A DNA stretch of 64,000 nucleotides from Atrina japonica (GCA_030159075.1 BROG01000156.1:1-64000); one strand, 5' to 3'. Numbered from the stretch's first letter, positions 12,346 through 26,793 are shown. Notes: a model not told the origin generated them from the sequence alone. Program-made: numbers and translations.

Positions 12346-13334
12346 GATTTAGTACTTTTTTCGTCACTCATGTTTTTAGTACGAAATCAGAACTTTCAGT
12401 TTTGTGTTTTTGTCGCCTACAGAGCAACATCTGCCCTCGTCCTTTATTGTGTCGAGTCAACATTTTACTGTTGGCCGAGCATCCAAAATTAATCTTAGTT
12501 ACAGTGGCAGTAGCGTTGATACTTTACTTTTGATTCGATGACTATAATGTGGTTGTATATATATATATATATATATGTAGTGATAGTAGCAGTATGTAGG
12601 CGGCCTATCGCTGATAATAGTTGAATTGATCTCGCAATTTGGTGGCCTTCATATTATAATTACAAGTCATTTTTATATGAATTGACTGCATTCTAATTCT
12701 AGTGAAATTTGTTTATCACGTAAAATATTATCGTCTCTACTACTAACCAGGTGTATGCGTCGGTGATGCGTGTAAGATCACTCTCATAATAGTACTCTAA
12801 CAATGAGTTGTCGGTCTTTGAACTCGAAGAGTGGTAGGGACAGACAACTCTTTGGTGAACTCCTTGTAGCTAGCATCGCTACCTGGTACCTTGTTTTTCT
12901 CTCGGTAAATACTCGGATTTTTACGATAGAAATGTACAAATAAATAATACAGTCATTTACATGTTGCATTTGAGTTTTTGATTTTTGTTGAAATGGAGAA
13001 CTAGTTATAGCAAGATAGCAGAGGTCGGGGACTTAAATGTAACATACACATGGAGGCCACCGGCTTACCTGTATTTCCATTTACTTCGCCAAATTGAGGT
13101 AAATATCTTGTTTCGGTTTGATTTACTATGTGTCATTTTTGTTTATATGTAGTGTTTATTAGTATGAATGAAGTATGTGAGTTGGTTATTAGTACATACA
13201 GATATTGTTATATCATACTTTGGGATGTAGATTTAGTGGCAGTAGTCGCCAACATTTTTAAGGCTTGTGTGCCATGTGTATGGCAGTAGGTCTATATACT
13301 AATTACGATGCTGCGAGATTGTATCTTTAAAAAA

Positions 13335-16300
13335 TATCAACCGTAACAATGTCTTCATGTATTAAAATTTATGATATTACAAAAAGACGGGATGTTTCTT
13401 AATTACTTACGAAATCAGGGTAACCAAATTATTTGTTTACAAGATACTCATTTCTCTAAAAGTGAAAGTACAATAATTAGGGCAATGTGGGGTGGTGAAC
13501 ATTTTTCCTCTTCATGTCGAACTAACGCAAGGGGTGTATCAACCTTTCAGTAACAATTTCGAATATAAAATACTTGACTCACGCTTAGATGAGTTGGGTA
13601 ATTATGTAGCATTTGAAAATATTGGTAGGTAACCAGTTTAGCCTAACTTTAATTAATATATATGGTCCAAATAATGACTCGCCAGAATTTTATCAGAAAA
13701 TAGCAGACTTGTTGGATAATTTCATGTCTGATTTCATAATAGTATGTGGCGATTGGAATTTGGTCCAGGACCCCGAAATTGATTATTATAATTATACTGC
13801 TATAAATAATCCCAAAAGTAGAGACCATGTTCTGAAACTAAAAAATGATTTTAATCTTGTAGACCCGTGGAGGATCTATAATCCAGATTCAAAACAATAT
13901 TGGACGTAGGTTAGACTTCTTTCTTATATGAAGAATTATCAGTGGCTATAGAACTGATCATTCTCTAGTACAACTATGTATTTCACTTTCTGAATGTAAA
14001 AGGGGGGCTGGTTTTTGGCCAGATTTAGAAAATGTCAGATTTACTATAAACGACAATCTATTTCTTGAAGTTTTACTAATGAAGATACGGGAAATGACAA
14101 TTAAGTACTCGAGCCAATTGAAAAAAAATTTCAAAGTGTTTTAGAAAGCCAAATTGATTTTGTAAAGAATCTTTATGAGGAGTCAAAAAATAGCATAGTA
14201 GGAGATATTTTAGATGATCTAAATAAAGATTTTGAAAAATACAGACAATATGAGATGCAGGGAATTTTACTGAGAACTAGGAGTAGATGGGTAGAGATGG
14301 GGAGAAACCTAGTAAATACTTTTGTAATTTGGAAAAAAGAAATTTTGTTTAATAAAAATATTACTAAACTAATGAACAATAGGAATGAATTTATTAGGGA
14401 ACAAAAACAAATTTTACAGGAAGTTAAAGACTTTTATCAAGAGTTATATAAAAGTAAAGATGATATGTTAGATGATGTTAATCTATCTACCTTACTGGAT
14501 GAATCATCAGTTCCCAAACTATCAGTTTTTAATAAAGTTTTACTTGACAATCCTATTACGTCTTCAGAAGTTTTTACAAGTCTAAAACGTCTTAAGAATG
14601 ATAAGTCACCAGGTACCACGGGTTTTCAAGCTGATTTTTTCAAGTTCTTTTGGTCTGATTTAGAACCATTTGTAGTAAAGTCCTTTAAATACAGCATTTT
14701 AAATTCTCAAAAAATTAGGAATTATCTCTATCGTACCTAAGGGAAATAAACCTCGAGAGTTATTGAAAAAACTGGCGTCCCATATCTTTGGCTAAACACA
14801 ACGTATAAAATTTTCTCAGGGATAATTGCTAACAGGTTTAAAAACAGTTCTTGATACATTAATTCATGAAAATCAAAAGGGCTTTCTATCGGGACGATTT
14901 ATAGGAGAAAACACCAGATTACTATATGATATAATTTTCAGACAGAAATTCTAAATAAACCGGGCATGATTTTACTTCTGGATTTTGAGAAGGCCTTTGA
15001 CTCTGTGTCTTGGAAAATTTATATATAAAAGTGCTTAAGTTTTTTAATTTTGGAGAGTATTTCATCAGTTAAAAGTTAATCAGATATAAAACTTTGTGTG
15101 ATTCAACATGGTTTTTTCTCCGAGTTCTTTAAAATTGGTCGTGGCTGTCGTCAAACCCAGCTTCACCATAATACTGTGTGTTGAAATAATGGGACTTATG
15201 ATACGCCAGAATAAAGATTTAAGGGGAATTAATATATGTAATAAAGAATATAAGTTAATACAATATGCGGATGATACAACCCTGATCTTAGATGGGACTG
15301 AAAAATCAATCCAATCAGCTCTTTCTGTTAATCAATTTTAAAGTTTTCGGGATTACGTCCCAAACTTTGATAAAACATCAAAATTGGGATCTCCAAATAT
15401 ATAGATATAAACTTTGAATTTAATCACAATATAACATGGTCACAAGAACCATTTTCATTTCTTGGAATAATTTTTTCTGTTGATCTTAAAGATATGATAG
15501 AACTTAACTATAGAAATAAAGTTGACTCTATTCGAAAACTTATCTCTCACTGGCAAAAGAGAAATATATCGACAATTGGAAGAATAACTGTAGTAAAGCA
15601 AAGCTTGTCCATTTATGTCATTGCCTGACCCCAGTCATAAATTTTTAGCAGAATTAAATAATTTATTCTTTCATTATGTATGGAATTCCAAGGTTGATTG
15701 CTAGGAAGATAATTACAAGAGATTATAGGGAGGGAGGATTGAGAATGATTAATCTTGTGTTTTTTCTATCTCAAATTAACATGGATTAGAAGATTATTTA
15801 ATTCTAACTCGTGGTGTATTCTGTTAAAATGTCTTCTTCCAGATTATTTTACCTCTTTCCCTAATTTTTGGAAATAAATATCTGGAGAAGATTATGATTC
15901 ATGTGAATCCTTTTTGGAAAGATGTGTTTATTTCTCTCTCGGATTTCCTCTGACATCAGTTTGGTATAATGAAAATATAAAAATTGATAAAAAAGTACTT
16001 TTTATCTCTGAATTATGTAACAAAGGAATCTTACAATTGTTTATTTTGCAATTACTAGGCAGATTCGACAAATGCTGCACAATCAAATAGAAAAAAATCA
16101 GAGACCAATTATTCCAAAATTTCTCTACAAAGGGATGTAGAACATGTATAATCTTTTTATTTCTAATTTAAAAGATAATCCTAAATGTGAACAAAAATGG
16201 GCAACCATATTGAATATTGATAAAGATAAAAAGTGGTGGCAAATACATCACAATATACCTTTTCGTATCACAACAGATACAAAATTACAGTGGATTTACC

Positions 16301-16680
16301 GAGTTATACATCGAATTTTAGCAACAAATTCTTATCTTAAAAAATTGGTTATACTGACTCAAATTTGTCTTTTTGTAATACAGAAATAGAAACAATTGTC
16401 TTTTTTGTGAATGTTCTTGTGTAAATATCCCTGTGGAGGGATCTAAATACTTGGGATAAATGACAAAAATCCAGAAAACATTTATTTACAAAAGAGTGAT
16501 ATGATTTTTGGAAATAATAGTTTTATAAAAATAATCAATCTGTTAGTATTATTAATGAAAAATTATATATATCAGTGTAGAATGAAAAAGAAATTCCCTA
16601 GATTTATAGAGTTTGTAGAATTTGAAATTCTATCAGATGACAGAAAGACATATCTATAACAAAAAGATAAAAATCATATA
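13335..16680 (+). pseudogene. LINE ORF2 remnant (endonuclease plus reverse transcriptase)
   Basis: Endonuclease: NQIICLQDTHFS near 13430, INIYGP near 13650, GDWN at about 13748, and TDHS near 13953 (the SDHS catalytic motif with T for S). Reverse transcriptase: SPGTTGFQADFFKFFW near 14605, FEKAFDS near 14984, a GRGC motif near 15137 and YADDT at 15264-15278. The C-terminal part includes WWQIHHNIPF and LQWIYRVIHRIL near 16230-16320. ORF2 proteins nick the target and reverse-transcribe in place. At least several frameshifts and stops break it, including at about 13550, 13907, 14740 and 15340. Confidence 0.9.
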
Positions 16681-16939
16681 TTTACAGGTGGCAGAATTTC
16701 TAATAAAGTTATTTATCTTTAATATGTATATATGTGTGTGGGGATGCAATATTTATTTGTATTGGTATGAATTTTATTTGTACTGACCCCGAAAATTAAT
16801 CTATAACCAAGGCGCAAATGAGTGAGTGAATGTGTGAATGGAAGGTTTGTTCTGATAAAATCAAAAACCTGTTACTAAAATTATATTTTGTCAAGTTGCA
16901 TGGAAATAGCATTTATATATTGTATGATGGTAACAGAAT

Positions 16940-16966
16940 AAAAAAAAAAAAAAAAAAAAAAAAAAA
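16940..16966 (+). repeat. LINE poly(A) tail
   Basis: Uninterrupted A run directly preceding the right target-site duplication. Confidence 0.95.
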
Positions 16967-16981
16967 ACATTTTACTCTGCT
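16967..16981. repeat. LINE target-site duplication, right copy
   Basis: Exact partner of 11805-11819. Confidence 0.85.
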
Positions 16982-17218
16982 GAAATCTTACATTGATTAC
17001 TATCTGTAGAATGTCTAAATGAAGTGCGTAAAACTGTTAAAGGACACATTAGTATAATAAGTACTCTCGTAGCAGTCTTAAAACACTTTCCATCTTTGTG
17101 AAATATGATTATGAAACAGAAGTAAAGAACCTTACATCGCTAATGAATTAACTGACATCTCAAAGTGCAAAACACTGAGTACGTAATTCATATACCACCC
17201 CTCATTTCCCAGATCATG

Positions 17219-17308
<90 letters not shown>
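17219..17308. repeat. (TA)n microsatellite
   Basis: About 90 bp of alternating TA with one C interruption near 17292. Confidence 0.95.
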
Positions 17309-18605
17309 TCAATTTTAAACACCGCTTTAATGCACTAAAGATAACAAGGTATTCATTAAACCAATATTTCGAATGAAATATGTCTTGCATATCATTTGCC
17401 GGACATATGCTGGGTCAAAGAAACTATACTATTTTCAAATGTATTATAACACACAAGAGCGTACTTGAACGTACCATGGCCTTTTCACGAACAAAGATGA
17501 ACTTTACATGTTATGCCAGGTGAAATTGAATGTAGAAGATTTAAGAGCTGTTATTGCTGTAACATATAAAAGAAGAACCAACAACTTCTCAAATTATTTA
17601 CCAATACGTATGAATATATAATACGAGTTATTCTCTGCTTCTGTTGTTAAGGGTGTACATGTAGATGATTTGAAATTCCTAATATCAGAGATTTCTTAAT
17701 TTGTCTGACATTTTCTGAGATTGAATTTGACATGACCGCTTATTGACCGGCAAATACCGTTGGATATCGGATTATATAAAACTTTACATTACCTTTAAAG
17801 CCAAATGTTTTCACCGGATCATATTTTCCATTTATTTTTCGAAATAAAGGGATGTCTTTCAAGGGTTGCGTACAGGTGTTATTGTACATTTGTTAATCAC
17901 CAGACGAATCTAAGACTATTATATATTGACAAAATGTTTAATGTCTTTAGTTTGTAATGAATTATAAGTGAATTCTTCGTAAATATTTTTGTTGATACAG
18001 TATTTGTAAATTTTAGATTATATTTTCTCTTCAAAAGCAGTAGGTGTTTACAGAATCAGTGTATATGATAACATGATTTAGATAATAGCATTGTACAAAA
18101 CCTCACTACATGTGTATTATCATCAGTATGTATTATATAAAGATGTATTTCAACAATCAATTTTTTTATTTGTCTCCTGCGATAAACGTACACGAATAAT
18201 TTAAATATATTGAGGAGAAGTGATACTGCTAGCGTAGGTACACAGAGGTTCACGAAAGCTATAGTTATATTGAGAAGTAATGATACTGCTAGTTTAGGTA
18301 CATAGGGGTTTACCAAAGCTATAGTTTATTGAGGTGTAATTGAGGAGTTTGTTGACAGATTACACTCGTCTTCATGCAGCAGTCAAATACAGACCAAATA
18401 AGTGTATTACTCATAATTAAGATACTGAATAACATTTATACCACACTTAGTACGTTGGTTATTTGAATATTATTTTCTCCCCCTTTGGACTGGAAAAATC
18501 ATTTGTTTTCCTGGACGAAATTTTCTTACATCTCCCTAGGTATGAGACAGTTTTGACTGGGAGTTCAGGTATTGACTATATGAATATTTAGGTCATGATA
18601 TGAAA

Positions 18606-18609
<4 letters not shown>
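17309..18609. other. AT-rich sequence with one short tandem repeat
   Basis: No exon recognised. The only structure noted is the two-copy 60-bp repeat at 18211-18329. Confidence 0.45.
18211..18329. repeat. Two-copy 60-bp tandem repeat
   Basis: Copies start at 18211 and 18271, both reading TGAG...TGATACTGCTAG...TAGGTACA...AAAGCTATAGTT. A third copy begins at about 18330 and stops after a few bases. Confidence 0.85.

Positions 18610-18673
<64 letters not shown>
18610..18673. repeat. (GA)n microsatellite
   Basis: About 64 bp of pure GA. Confidence 0.95.
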
Positions 18674-18676
<3 letters not shown>

Positions 18677-19490
18677 GACAAAAAAGAAATATCTAGCTTC
18701 GTCATGGATGAAATTGACATCGTCACTTGAATTGAGATTTCTATTTCTCGCACTTGAGAATTACATTAGATGCCGGGGAAGATGTTATTTAAACCTGTAG
18801 TGTGAGAAAAGCCCCATTCCGGAAGTGTCGGAACTATTTTCTTCAGATTTTTTTTGTCTGTTTGTAAACAAAGATGCATTCTGTCGTTCTTTTATACTAT
18901 TTCAATGTAAGGGAATATGCAATCTAACACTAATTTGAGAGAGGGATGGTGAAATCTCAATCCCAGTAAACAATCTTCTGTTGGACTTGATGAGGCTAGC
19001 ACTTTTTATTCACTCGGATTGAAATTTCGCCTTCCTCGTCTCAATGCGGTGTTAGATTGTATAATTCTTACCCACAGCATGGTACTGAAACCTAATAATC
19101 TTATTACAAAATATGATTACAATAATTACTGTAATAATAAGAGTCTGATGCAATACACTAAATTGATTACAACCAAATTTGTAACCTTTAACATATCCCA
19201 CAGTATCTAGAGAAGTAATAATGTGTTCAAACTGACCTGGAATCTTTTCTCAGACAAAAGCGATGAGATAAACTGTCTTTCAAACAAATTTGCGGAAATA
19301 ATAAAATGAGCAGTTTTAATCTATTCTATGGCAAAGGGTATTTTTCCCCGAGTTTCTATAGTATCAAAACATAAAACTGCGTGTACTAAAATTTTTATTA
19401 TTAAGCTGTCACAGACACTACATCGTAAAATCAACAATTTTCAGGTTGAATTGTTACACTTTTTAAATTTCATTGATCATTGATACTCAA
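18674..19490. other. AT-rich sequence without recognisable gene
   Basis: Nothing recognised. Confidence 0.45.
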
Positions 19491-19670
19491 ATATAAAAAT
19501 CTCAAAAAACAAATAATAAATCTTTAGAATATAGGACATAGATACAAATCTGGTAAAATTAATGGACAAACACGGACAACAGGTAGGATCAGTTGCCATG
19601 GTGACCGGTCACACCCGTCTTTAGTCCACCGTCAAATCCAAATGAAATACGTGAGGAACGAATTATCAAT
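19491..19670 (-). repeat. PLE family A 3' tail
   Basis: Antisense copy of the family-A tail. It begins with ATATAAAAATCTC on the given strand and keeps ATGGACAAACACGGAC, GTTGCCATGG, GACCGGTCACACCC and ATACGTGAGGAAC in order. It stops before the protein-coding part. Confidence 0.75.
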
Positions 19671-19911
19671 GTTTTAGCGTCTACAAATGTTTTGACTTTT
19701 GTTTTACTGTTGTTTCCGAAAATCAAGCTGATATAGAGGCGCCACCAGCCATAGATTGTCGCAAATTCTTACTTAAGCTATGTTCATTGGTCAAATTCAT
19801 AAACATGCCACACATAGCACGGCCACAGTCTCATCCGGCCTGTGAATTTGTGACGTCATTTACTGCCTACGATCAAAAATTGTAGGTGTGATATTAACGG
19901 TACTAAAACTA

Positions 19912-20165
19912 AAGGGGCCTCCATGGCCCAATGATTAGAACACCGAGCTATGGACCATAATATCTCTCACCTCTAGTCACGTCTGGGACATGTTCGAGAC
20001 CTGCTGCAACCTAAGTTGATTTTTGTGAGAAAATCTGCTAGTTTACTTGCGGAAGGCTAGTGAACTCTTATCGGGTACATTGTAAACGGTTCTCTCTGCC
20101 ACAACAAACAAAATGCCGCCACCATTTGACTGAAAAATCATTGAGTGTGGTGTAAAAAAATAAAA
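19912..20165 (+). mobile_element. tRNA-derived SINE, family 1 (best copy)
   Basis: Begins with a tRNA-like head (A-box-like TGGCCCAATGATTAGAAC, B-box-like TGTTCGAGACC at about 19993). The body holds TTGTGAGAAAATCTGCTAGT and TTACTTGCGGAAGG. It ends with TTGAGTGTGGTGTAAAAAAA and an A-rich tail. The polymerase III boxes are diverged, so transcription from this copy is doubtful. Confidence 0.8.

Positions 20166-21339
<1,174 letters not shown>

Positions 21340-21382
<43 letters not shown>
21340..21382. repeat. (ATC)n microsatellite
   Basis: About 14 trinucleotide units. Confidence 0.95.
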
Positions 21383-21472
21383 CCATTACTTTACATATTA
21401 TTGACAATTGATATTGATGGCTTTTAAACTAAATTGTTGATCATATTCTTGGAATAGCTACGTAGGCTATTG

Positions 21473-21640
21473 GTATTATAAACATAATACCAAAGTTATA
21501 ATGTTCAAGACAATCGTTTCTGTCAATTAGATCATTTGAGCTCCAATTTAAATTATTTTTTTAAAGAGAAGTGGTGTCAGACAATGCCAAATAATAAATC
21601 TAATAGCCAAAATCTGTCTGAGAGTAACTGTGTAATTCAT
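21473..21640 (-). mobile_element. Hammerhead-unit fragment, decayed
   Basis: On the given strand it begins with ATTATAAACATAATACCAAA and continues on the minus strand through a damaged hammerhead (about 21503-21542) into counterparts of the ATTATTTGGCC and TTACTCTCAGACAG blocks. The CTGATGAAG box is reduced to ATGAT by a deletion, so the ribozyme core is destroyed, although GAAAC and the short stem III remain. Confidence 0.65.
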
Positions 21641-21685
21641 TGACCATAAGAAAATCAAAGTGGAACGCATTTCAATAAAGGTTAA

Positions 21686-21757
21686 TATATCTATCTATAT
21701 ATCTATCTATATTTCTATCTATCTATCTATATCTATCTATCTATCTATCTATTTATC

Positions 21758-21788
<31 letters not shown>

Positions 21789-21796
21789 CTATATAT
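21686..21796. repeat. (CTAT)n microsatellite
   Basis: Tetranucleotide array with ATTT and ATAT interruptions. Confidence 0.95.
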
Positions 21797-21820
21797 GCGT
21801 GTGTGTAACAGTTGTGGATT

Positions 21821-22636
<816 letters not shown>

Positions 22637-22915
22637 ATAGAGCCGGCCTGACTCAGTAGAGCGCTCGCCTCTGGATCGTGAAGTCGTGAGTTCGAGTCAC
22701 GCTGGCGGCAGGTTGGTTTCCTGTCTTTAGGATGAGAAAGTAAAAACTGGAGGTCCAGTGTCACAGTCGGTGTCGGCACATTAAAGAACCCTCACTACTC
22801 AATGGCCGTAAGTGCCGAGCATAGGCCAAAATTTGAAGCCCTTCCCGGCATTTGGTGACGTCTCCATATGAGTGAAATATTCTTGAGTGACACGTTAAAC
22901 AACAATAAACAAACA
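22637..22915 (+). mobile_element. tRNA-derived SINE, family 2
   Basis: A well-preserved tRNA-like head (CTGACTCAGTAGAGCGCTCG, then GAGTTCGAGTCACG as B box at about 22690). The body contains GTGTCGGCACATTAAAGAAC and ACGTCTCCATATGAGTGAAA. It ends in ACACGTTAAACAACAATAAA with an (AACAA)-type tail. It differs in body and tail from family 1. A related tail is at about 35.7 kb. Confidence 0.85.
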
Positions 22916-22945
22916 ACCAAACTGTACTTTATACGCACTTGTTCG

Positions 22946-23582
22946 TAAGTGCCATTCCTTTGTTTTACCTACAGTAGGTAAATGTCGTTCATTTGTTTTA
23001 CCTACAGTAGGTAAGTTCGTTCTTTTGATTTACCTACCGTAGGTAAGTGTCGATCATTAGTTTTACCTAATGTAAGTTTTTGTTTTACTGACTAGTAGGT
23101 AAGCGCAGTTCATTTGTTTTACTTACTGTAGTTGTGTCGCTCTTTTGATATACCTACTGTATGTAAGTTCGTTCTTTTGATTTACCTACTGTAGATAAGT
23201 GTCGTTTTTTTTATTTTACCTACTGTAGGTAAGTGTCGTTTTTTTGGTTTACCCATTAGAAGGTAAGTGACCTTCCTTTATTTTACCGAATGGTAGGTAA
23301 GTATCGTTCAATTGTATTACCTAACGTAGGTAAGTGTCGATAATTTGTTTTGCCTACTGTAGGTAAGTGTCGTTCTTTTGTTTTACCCACTAATAGGTAA
23401 GTGTCGATCATTTGTTTTACCCACTGTAGGTAAATGACGATCGTTTGTTTTACCTTCTGTAGGTAAGTTCGTTCTTTTGATTTACCTACTGTAGGTAAGT
23501 GTCGTTCATTTGTTTTACCCACTAGTAGGTAAGTGACCTTCATTAGTTCTACCTACTGGTAGGCAAGTCTCATAAATTTGTT
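22946..23582. repeat. 34-bp minisatellite, about 19 units, palindromic core
   Basis: Units follow the pattern TTACCTACTGTAGGTAAGTG then TCGTTCATTTGTTT. The core TTACCTA/TAGGTAA is an inverted repeat around CTG. Most units on the given strand contain AGGTAAGT, which equals the consensus 5' splice site. Units vary by point changes and small deletions, so the array is not freshly homogenised. Confidence 0.9.
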
Positions 23583-23810
23583 CACTCATGTTAATGAAAT
23601 CATCGAAGGAAGAAAACAAAATAGAATCTCGCAAATGATGTTAATTCTTATTATTCTTATTGAGAAGTAGACATAGTCAAATAACTTCTAACGTTTACTT
23701 TTTATCAGTACAGATAGGTCGGATCTTTTGTCTGTGCTATCGTAATAATTTGTAATATGTATCAAATACATTTCTTTTTTTGTTAGTTTATAAAACACAT
23801 TTTAAGAATA

Positions 23811-24374
23811 TAAAAAATCTCAGATACCAAAGTATAAATCAATAGAATGTCCAGGACATAGATACAAATCCGATAAAAATGGACAAACACGGACCTCTGG
23901 AGGTGGGATCAGGTGCCATGCAGGGATCCCCTGTCGACCGGTCATACCCGCTGTGAGTCCACAGTCAAGTCCAATAAAACACGTGAGGAGTGAATCCCCG
24001 TCACAATTGGCACAGACGTCTCAACAACCCCCAACGAAAAGGCAACTCAACATTTTACCCAGCGAAACAGTGTAATCGCAAACAAGACAATAATACCGAC
24101 TGTAAAATTTGCGGAACGTTCACATTAAACGCGGTTTTCGATATCCCTGTGTCAATAATTTTCAGTGAGTAGGTTACCTCTGTATATAAAATCTTCATAT
24201 GTTGTACACGCCCTGGCATATAGGATCATTTGTGAAATATAAACTCCATATGCGGGTGACTGAGGAATATAACTACTTAAATGTGGAAAGCCGAAATCGT
24301 CGCGTTTGTCGTTTAGTTTAGTTGCTAATTTCCCGTCTGTGTCTATATTAAGTAAAATGTCTAAATATGAAGCG
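23811..24374 (-). pseudogene. PLE family A 3' end with C-terminal coding part
   Basis: Minus strand reads from a SYLDILL-like segment near 24374 through TDGKLATK, DDFGFP and a KFYGRYN-like region, with frameshifts, into the 3' tail that ends with GAGATTTTTTATA on the minus strand. It is 5'-truncated, with no YIDD core. The given-strand frame at 23990-24172 is an antisense shadow. Confidence 0.8.
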
Positions 24375-24431
24375 AATATGTGTGTGACTGAACCAGAAGC
24401 GGAGTGATGCCGTGTTACTACGTTTTATATC

Positions 24432-24590
24432 ATATAAAAATCCAAGATGCCAAAGTATAAATCTCCAGGATGTCCATGATACATATACAAATCTGGTGGA
24501 TATTGGACAAACACAGACTTTTGAAAATCTAGAGGTGAGATCAGATACCATAGTAGGCATCCCCTGTTGACCGGTCACACCCCATATCAT
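24432..24590 (-). repeat. PLE family A 3' tail, short copy
   Basis: Second antisense tail next to the previous element. Keeps CCAAAGTATAAATC, GATGTCC, TGGACAAACACAGAC and GACCGGTCACACCC. It is more diverged than its neighbour, so it is probably an independent older insertion. Confidence 0.7.
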
Positions 24591-26159
24591 AGTTGACACG
24601 GCGACATCATACGGTATCGTATTGATGTATGTGTAAACATTGTCAAGGTGCTTTGTACAAAACAGATACAGAATTATGTGATGACAACTGAAAAATGACA
24701 CAAAGAAGAATAAAAGATCAAGTAAAATCAGCCTGCAATACTGTAATCGAGTAATTGGGGAACAATTTAGCCTCTTTGCAAATACACAGATGTATCTGAA
24801 GCACCATGTTATCAAAACGAAGTACATGTATATTAACTCTTTATGGTACAGACGCACGGGGCAAATAAAATACAAATTAGTTTCTTCATAGAACCATTAC
24901 GTTTAACTGTCACAATAACAGTTCATGATGAAATATGTTCGACCTGATCGGATTAGTATTTTCAGATGATATTAATTTGTTACAAGCAATGTATCATAAA
25001 GGTCAATTATATACTCCATGTTTTTACAATTATGTTTTAACTCTTTCAATTGCCTAGACACTTCTGAAAACTTGTCCAACCTCTTGCAATTCCCCGGCCA
25101 CCGATCATCGTGTTTTTGGTAATTTTCTTTTTACATATCTCAGCGATTGTTAATAGTTTATCTTTTACTTTGATCTCGTATAATTGATTTGTTTAAGTAC
25201 ACAAAAGTAATGTTGCTTTGAATAGTATTGAAAGGGGTAAATGATAATTTTGTCTTTGTACAACCGGACACAAGAGACGTTACTCGATGTATGTAACTTT
25301 ATTCCTTTGTCATTTATTTCCTTCAACATTGGTGCGTATATTATCTTCTCTGTACTGTCCAATGCCACAAAGTAATTGATTTTCTACTTTCCTATTTTTG
25401 TAATGATTAATAAATGCCAATTCTGATTTATCTGGAGTTGTCTAGTTACGATACTTGTTTTCCAAGAGTATATCTCCTATTAATGAAATCGTGGCCTCCA
25501 TCAGACTCTATTTATCAAAACGGCTCACATGGAATACACAAGTTAACAAACCGCAAAAATCTCTAAATGATAGAGACCGATGTTGGGCATAATTGAGCTA
25601 AAAGTGACACTGAATATCATCAAATTGTATCCAATTTATTGACAAGACATATTAATAGGATATATTGCAGAATATACAAATATATATCCGCAGAAAGAGT
25701 TTGCGATGAGTAATTCTGAATTGTTTATAGAACATTCATATAGTATGGATAATTATATTTCAGATGAAAATAGCTACAAATCGTTAATTGTGAGTAAGGA
25801 AGACTCAGGAAAAGTAAAGGCTAAATACCTAAAAAACAAATAAAATTTTGGATCAGGTCAAAGAAAGAAAGACTAGTTACCAATAACGGGAAGCACCCTC
25901 CATGAGTTTACATCTAGACCCATACTTAAAGGGAGATAATCGATATAAAATAGTAATGAAACCGCTACAGCACAAGTCAGTTAATATTCTAAACGTCTTA
26001 TTTTTTTCAATGAGGAAACTTAAGACATATATTCAACTGTTACTGTAACAACGTGCGCTACAAAGAATTTGATAATGCAATTCAATAAAGCCAACCAAAA
26101 TATCTTTCATGAGAGACAAAATACACATGAACAAAAAAAATCAAATGTATATTTCAGGT
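24591..26159. other. AT-rich sequence without recognisable gene
   Basis: Checked for further receptor exons on the minus strand; none recognised. Confidence 0.45.
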
Positions 26160-26793
26160 AACATCGCATTAAAGATACAACAGAATCAAGTACACACGCT
26201 TCATACTTAGACATTTTACTTAATATCAACACAGACGGGAAATTAGCAACCAAGCTATACGATAAACGCGACGATTTCGGCTTTCCCATCGTAAATTTTC
26301 CACATTTAAGTAGTAATATCCCTCACTCACCTGCATATGGAGTTTATATTTCACAAATGATCCGATATGCCAGGGCGTGCACAACATATGAAGATTTCAT
26401 ATACAGAGGTAAACTACTCACTGACAAATATTGACACAGGGATATCGAAAACCGCGTTTAATGTCAACGTTCCGCAAATTTTATGGTCGGTATAATAGTC
26501 TTGTTTGCGACTACTCTGTTTCACTAAGTGAAATGTTGAGTTGCCTTTTCGTTGGGCGGTTGTTGAGACGTCTGTACCAATTGTGACGAGGATACACTCC
26601 TCACGTGTTTTATTGGACTTGACTGTGGACTCACGGCGGGTGTGACCGGTCGACAGGGGATGCTTACTCCTCCATGGCACCTGATCCCACCTCTTGGTTT
26701 CCAGAGGTCCGTGTTTGTCCATTTTTACCGGATTTGTATCTATGTCCTGGACATCCTATTGATTTATACTTTGGTATCTGAGATTTTTATATT
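26160..26793 (+). pseudogene. PLE family A 3' end, longest copy
   Basis: Encodes DTTESSTHASYLDILLNI, then NTDGKLATKLYDKRDDFGFP, PAYGVYISQMIRYARACTTY and GKLLTDK. After a one-base shift near 26430 it continues LLTQGYRKPRLMSTF and KFYGRYNSLVCDYSVSLSEM, ending at a stop near 26583. The rest is the family 3' untranslated tail to GAGATTTTTATAT. The YIDD core lies upstream of the truncation, so the copy cannot encode an enzyme. Confidence 0.85.

Larger units (their letters stand above)
11820..16966 (+). mobile_element. LINE retrotransposon, Tx1/L1-like, inactive, with TSD and poly(A)
   Basis: A 5.15-kb insertion flanked by a perfect 15-bp duplication and ending in a pure A tract. It has an ORF1 remnant (nucleic-acid-binding protein), a roughly 1-kb region between the ORFs with a short TA run near 12558, and an ORF2 remnant with an apurinic-type endonuclease, a reverse transcriptase and a C-terminal domain. 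It begins inside ORF1, so it is 5'-truncated. All frames carry stops and shifts, so it cannot encode functional protein. The clade is judged from motif style (SPGTTGF, FEKAFDS, YADDT). Confidence 0.9.

Noticed and set aside
22637..22710. Possible functional tRNA gene
   Set aside because: A and B boxes are present, but the sequence runs into a SINE body and the acceptor stem does not close; it is a SINE head.
22946..23582. CRISPR array
   Set aside because: Units are direct repeats without unique spacers, in eukaryotic DNA; it is a minisatellite. The same holds for 43755-44345.
24348..24875. 175-residue minus-strand frame as a membrane-protein gene
   Set aside because: About half overlaps two PLE-A relics in a non-coding frame; the rest is AT-rich hydrophobic composition without motifs or splice signals.
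26414..26722. Frame starting MDKHGPLETKR on the minus strand (also at 7698 and 40350)
   Set aside because: It recurs because it lies antisense to the PLE-A tail; the real coding strand of the element is the opposite one.
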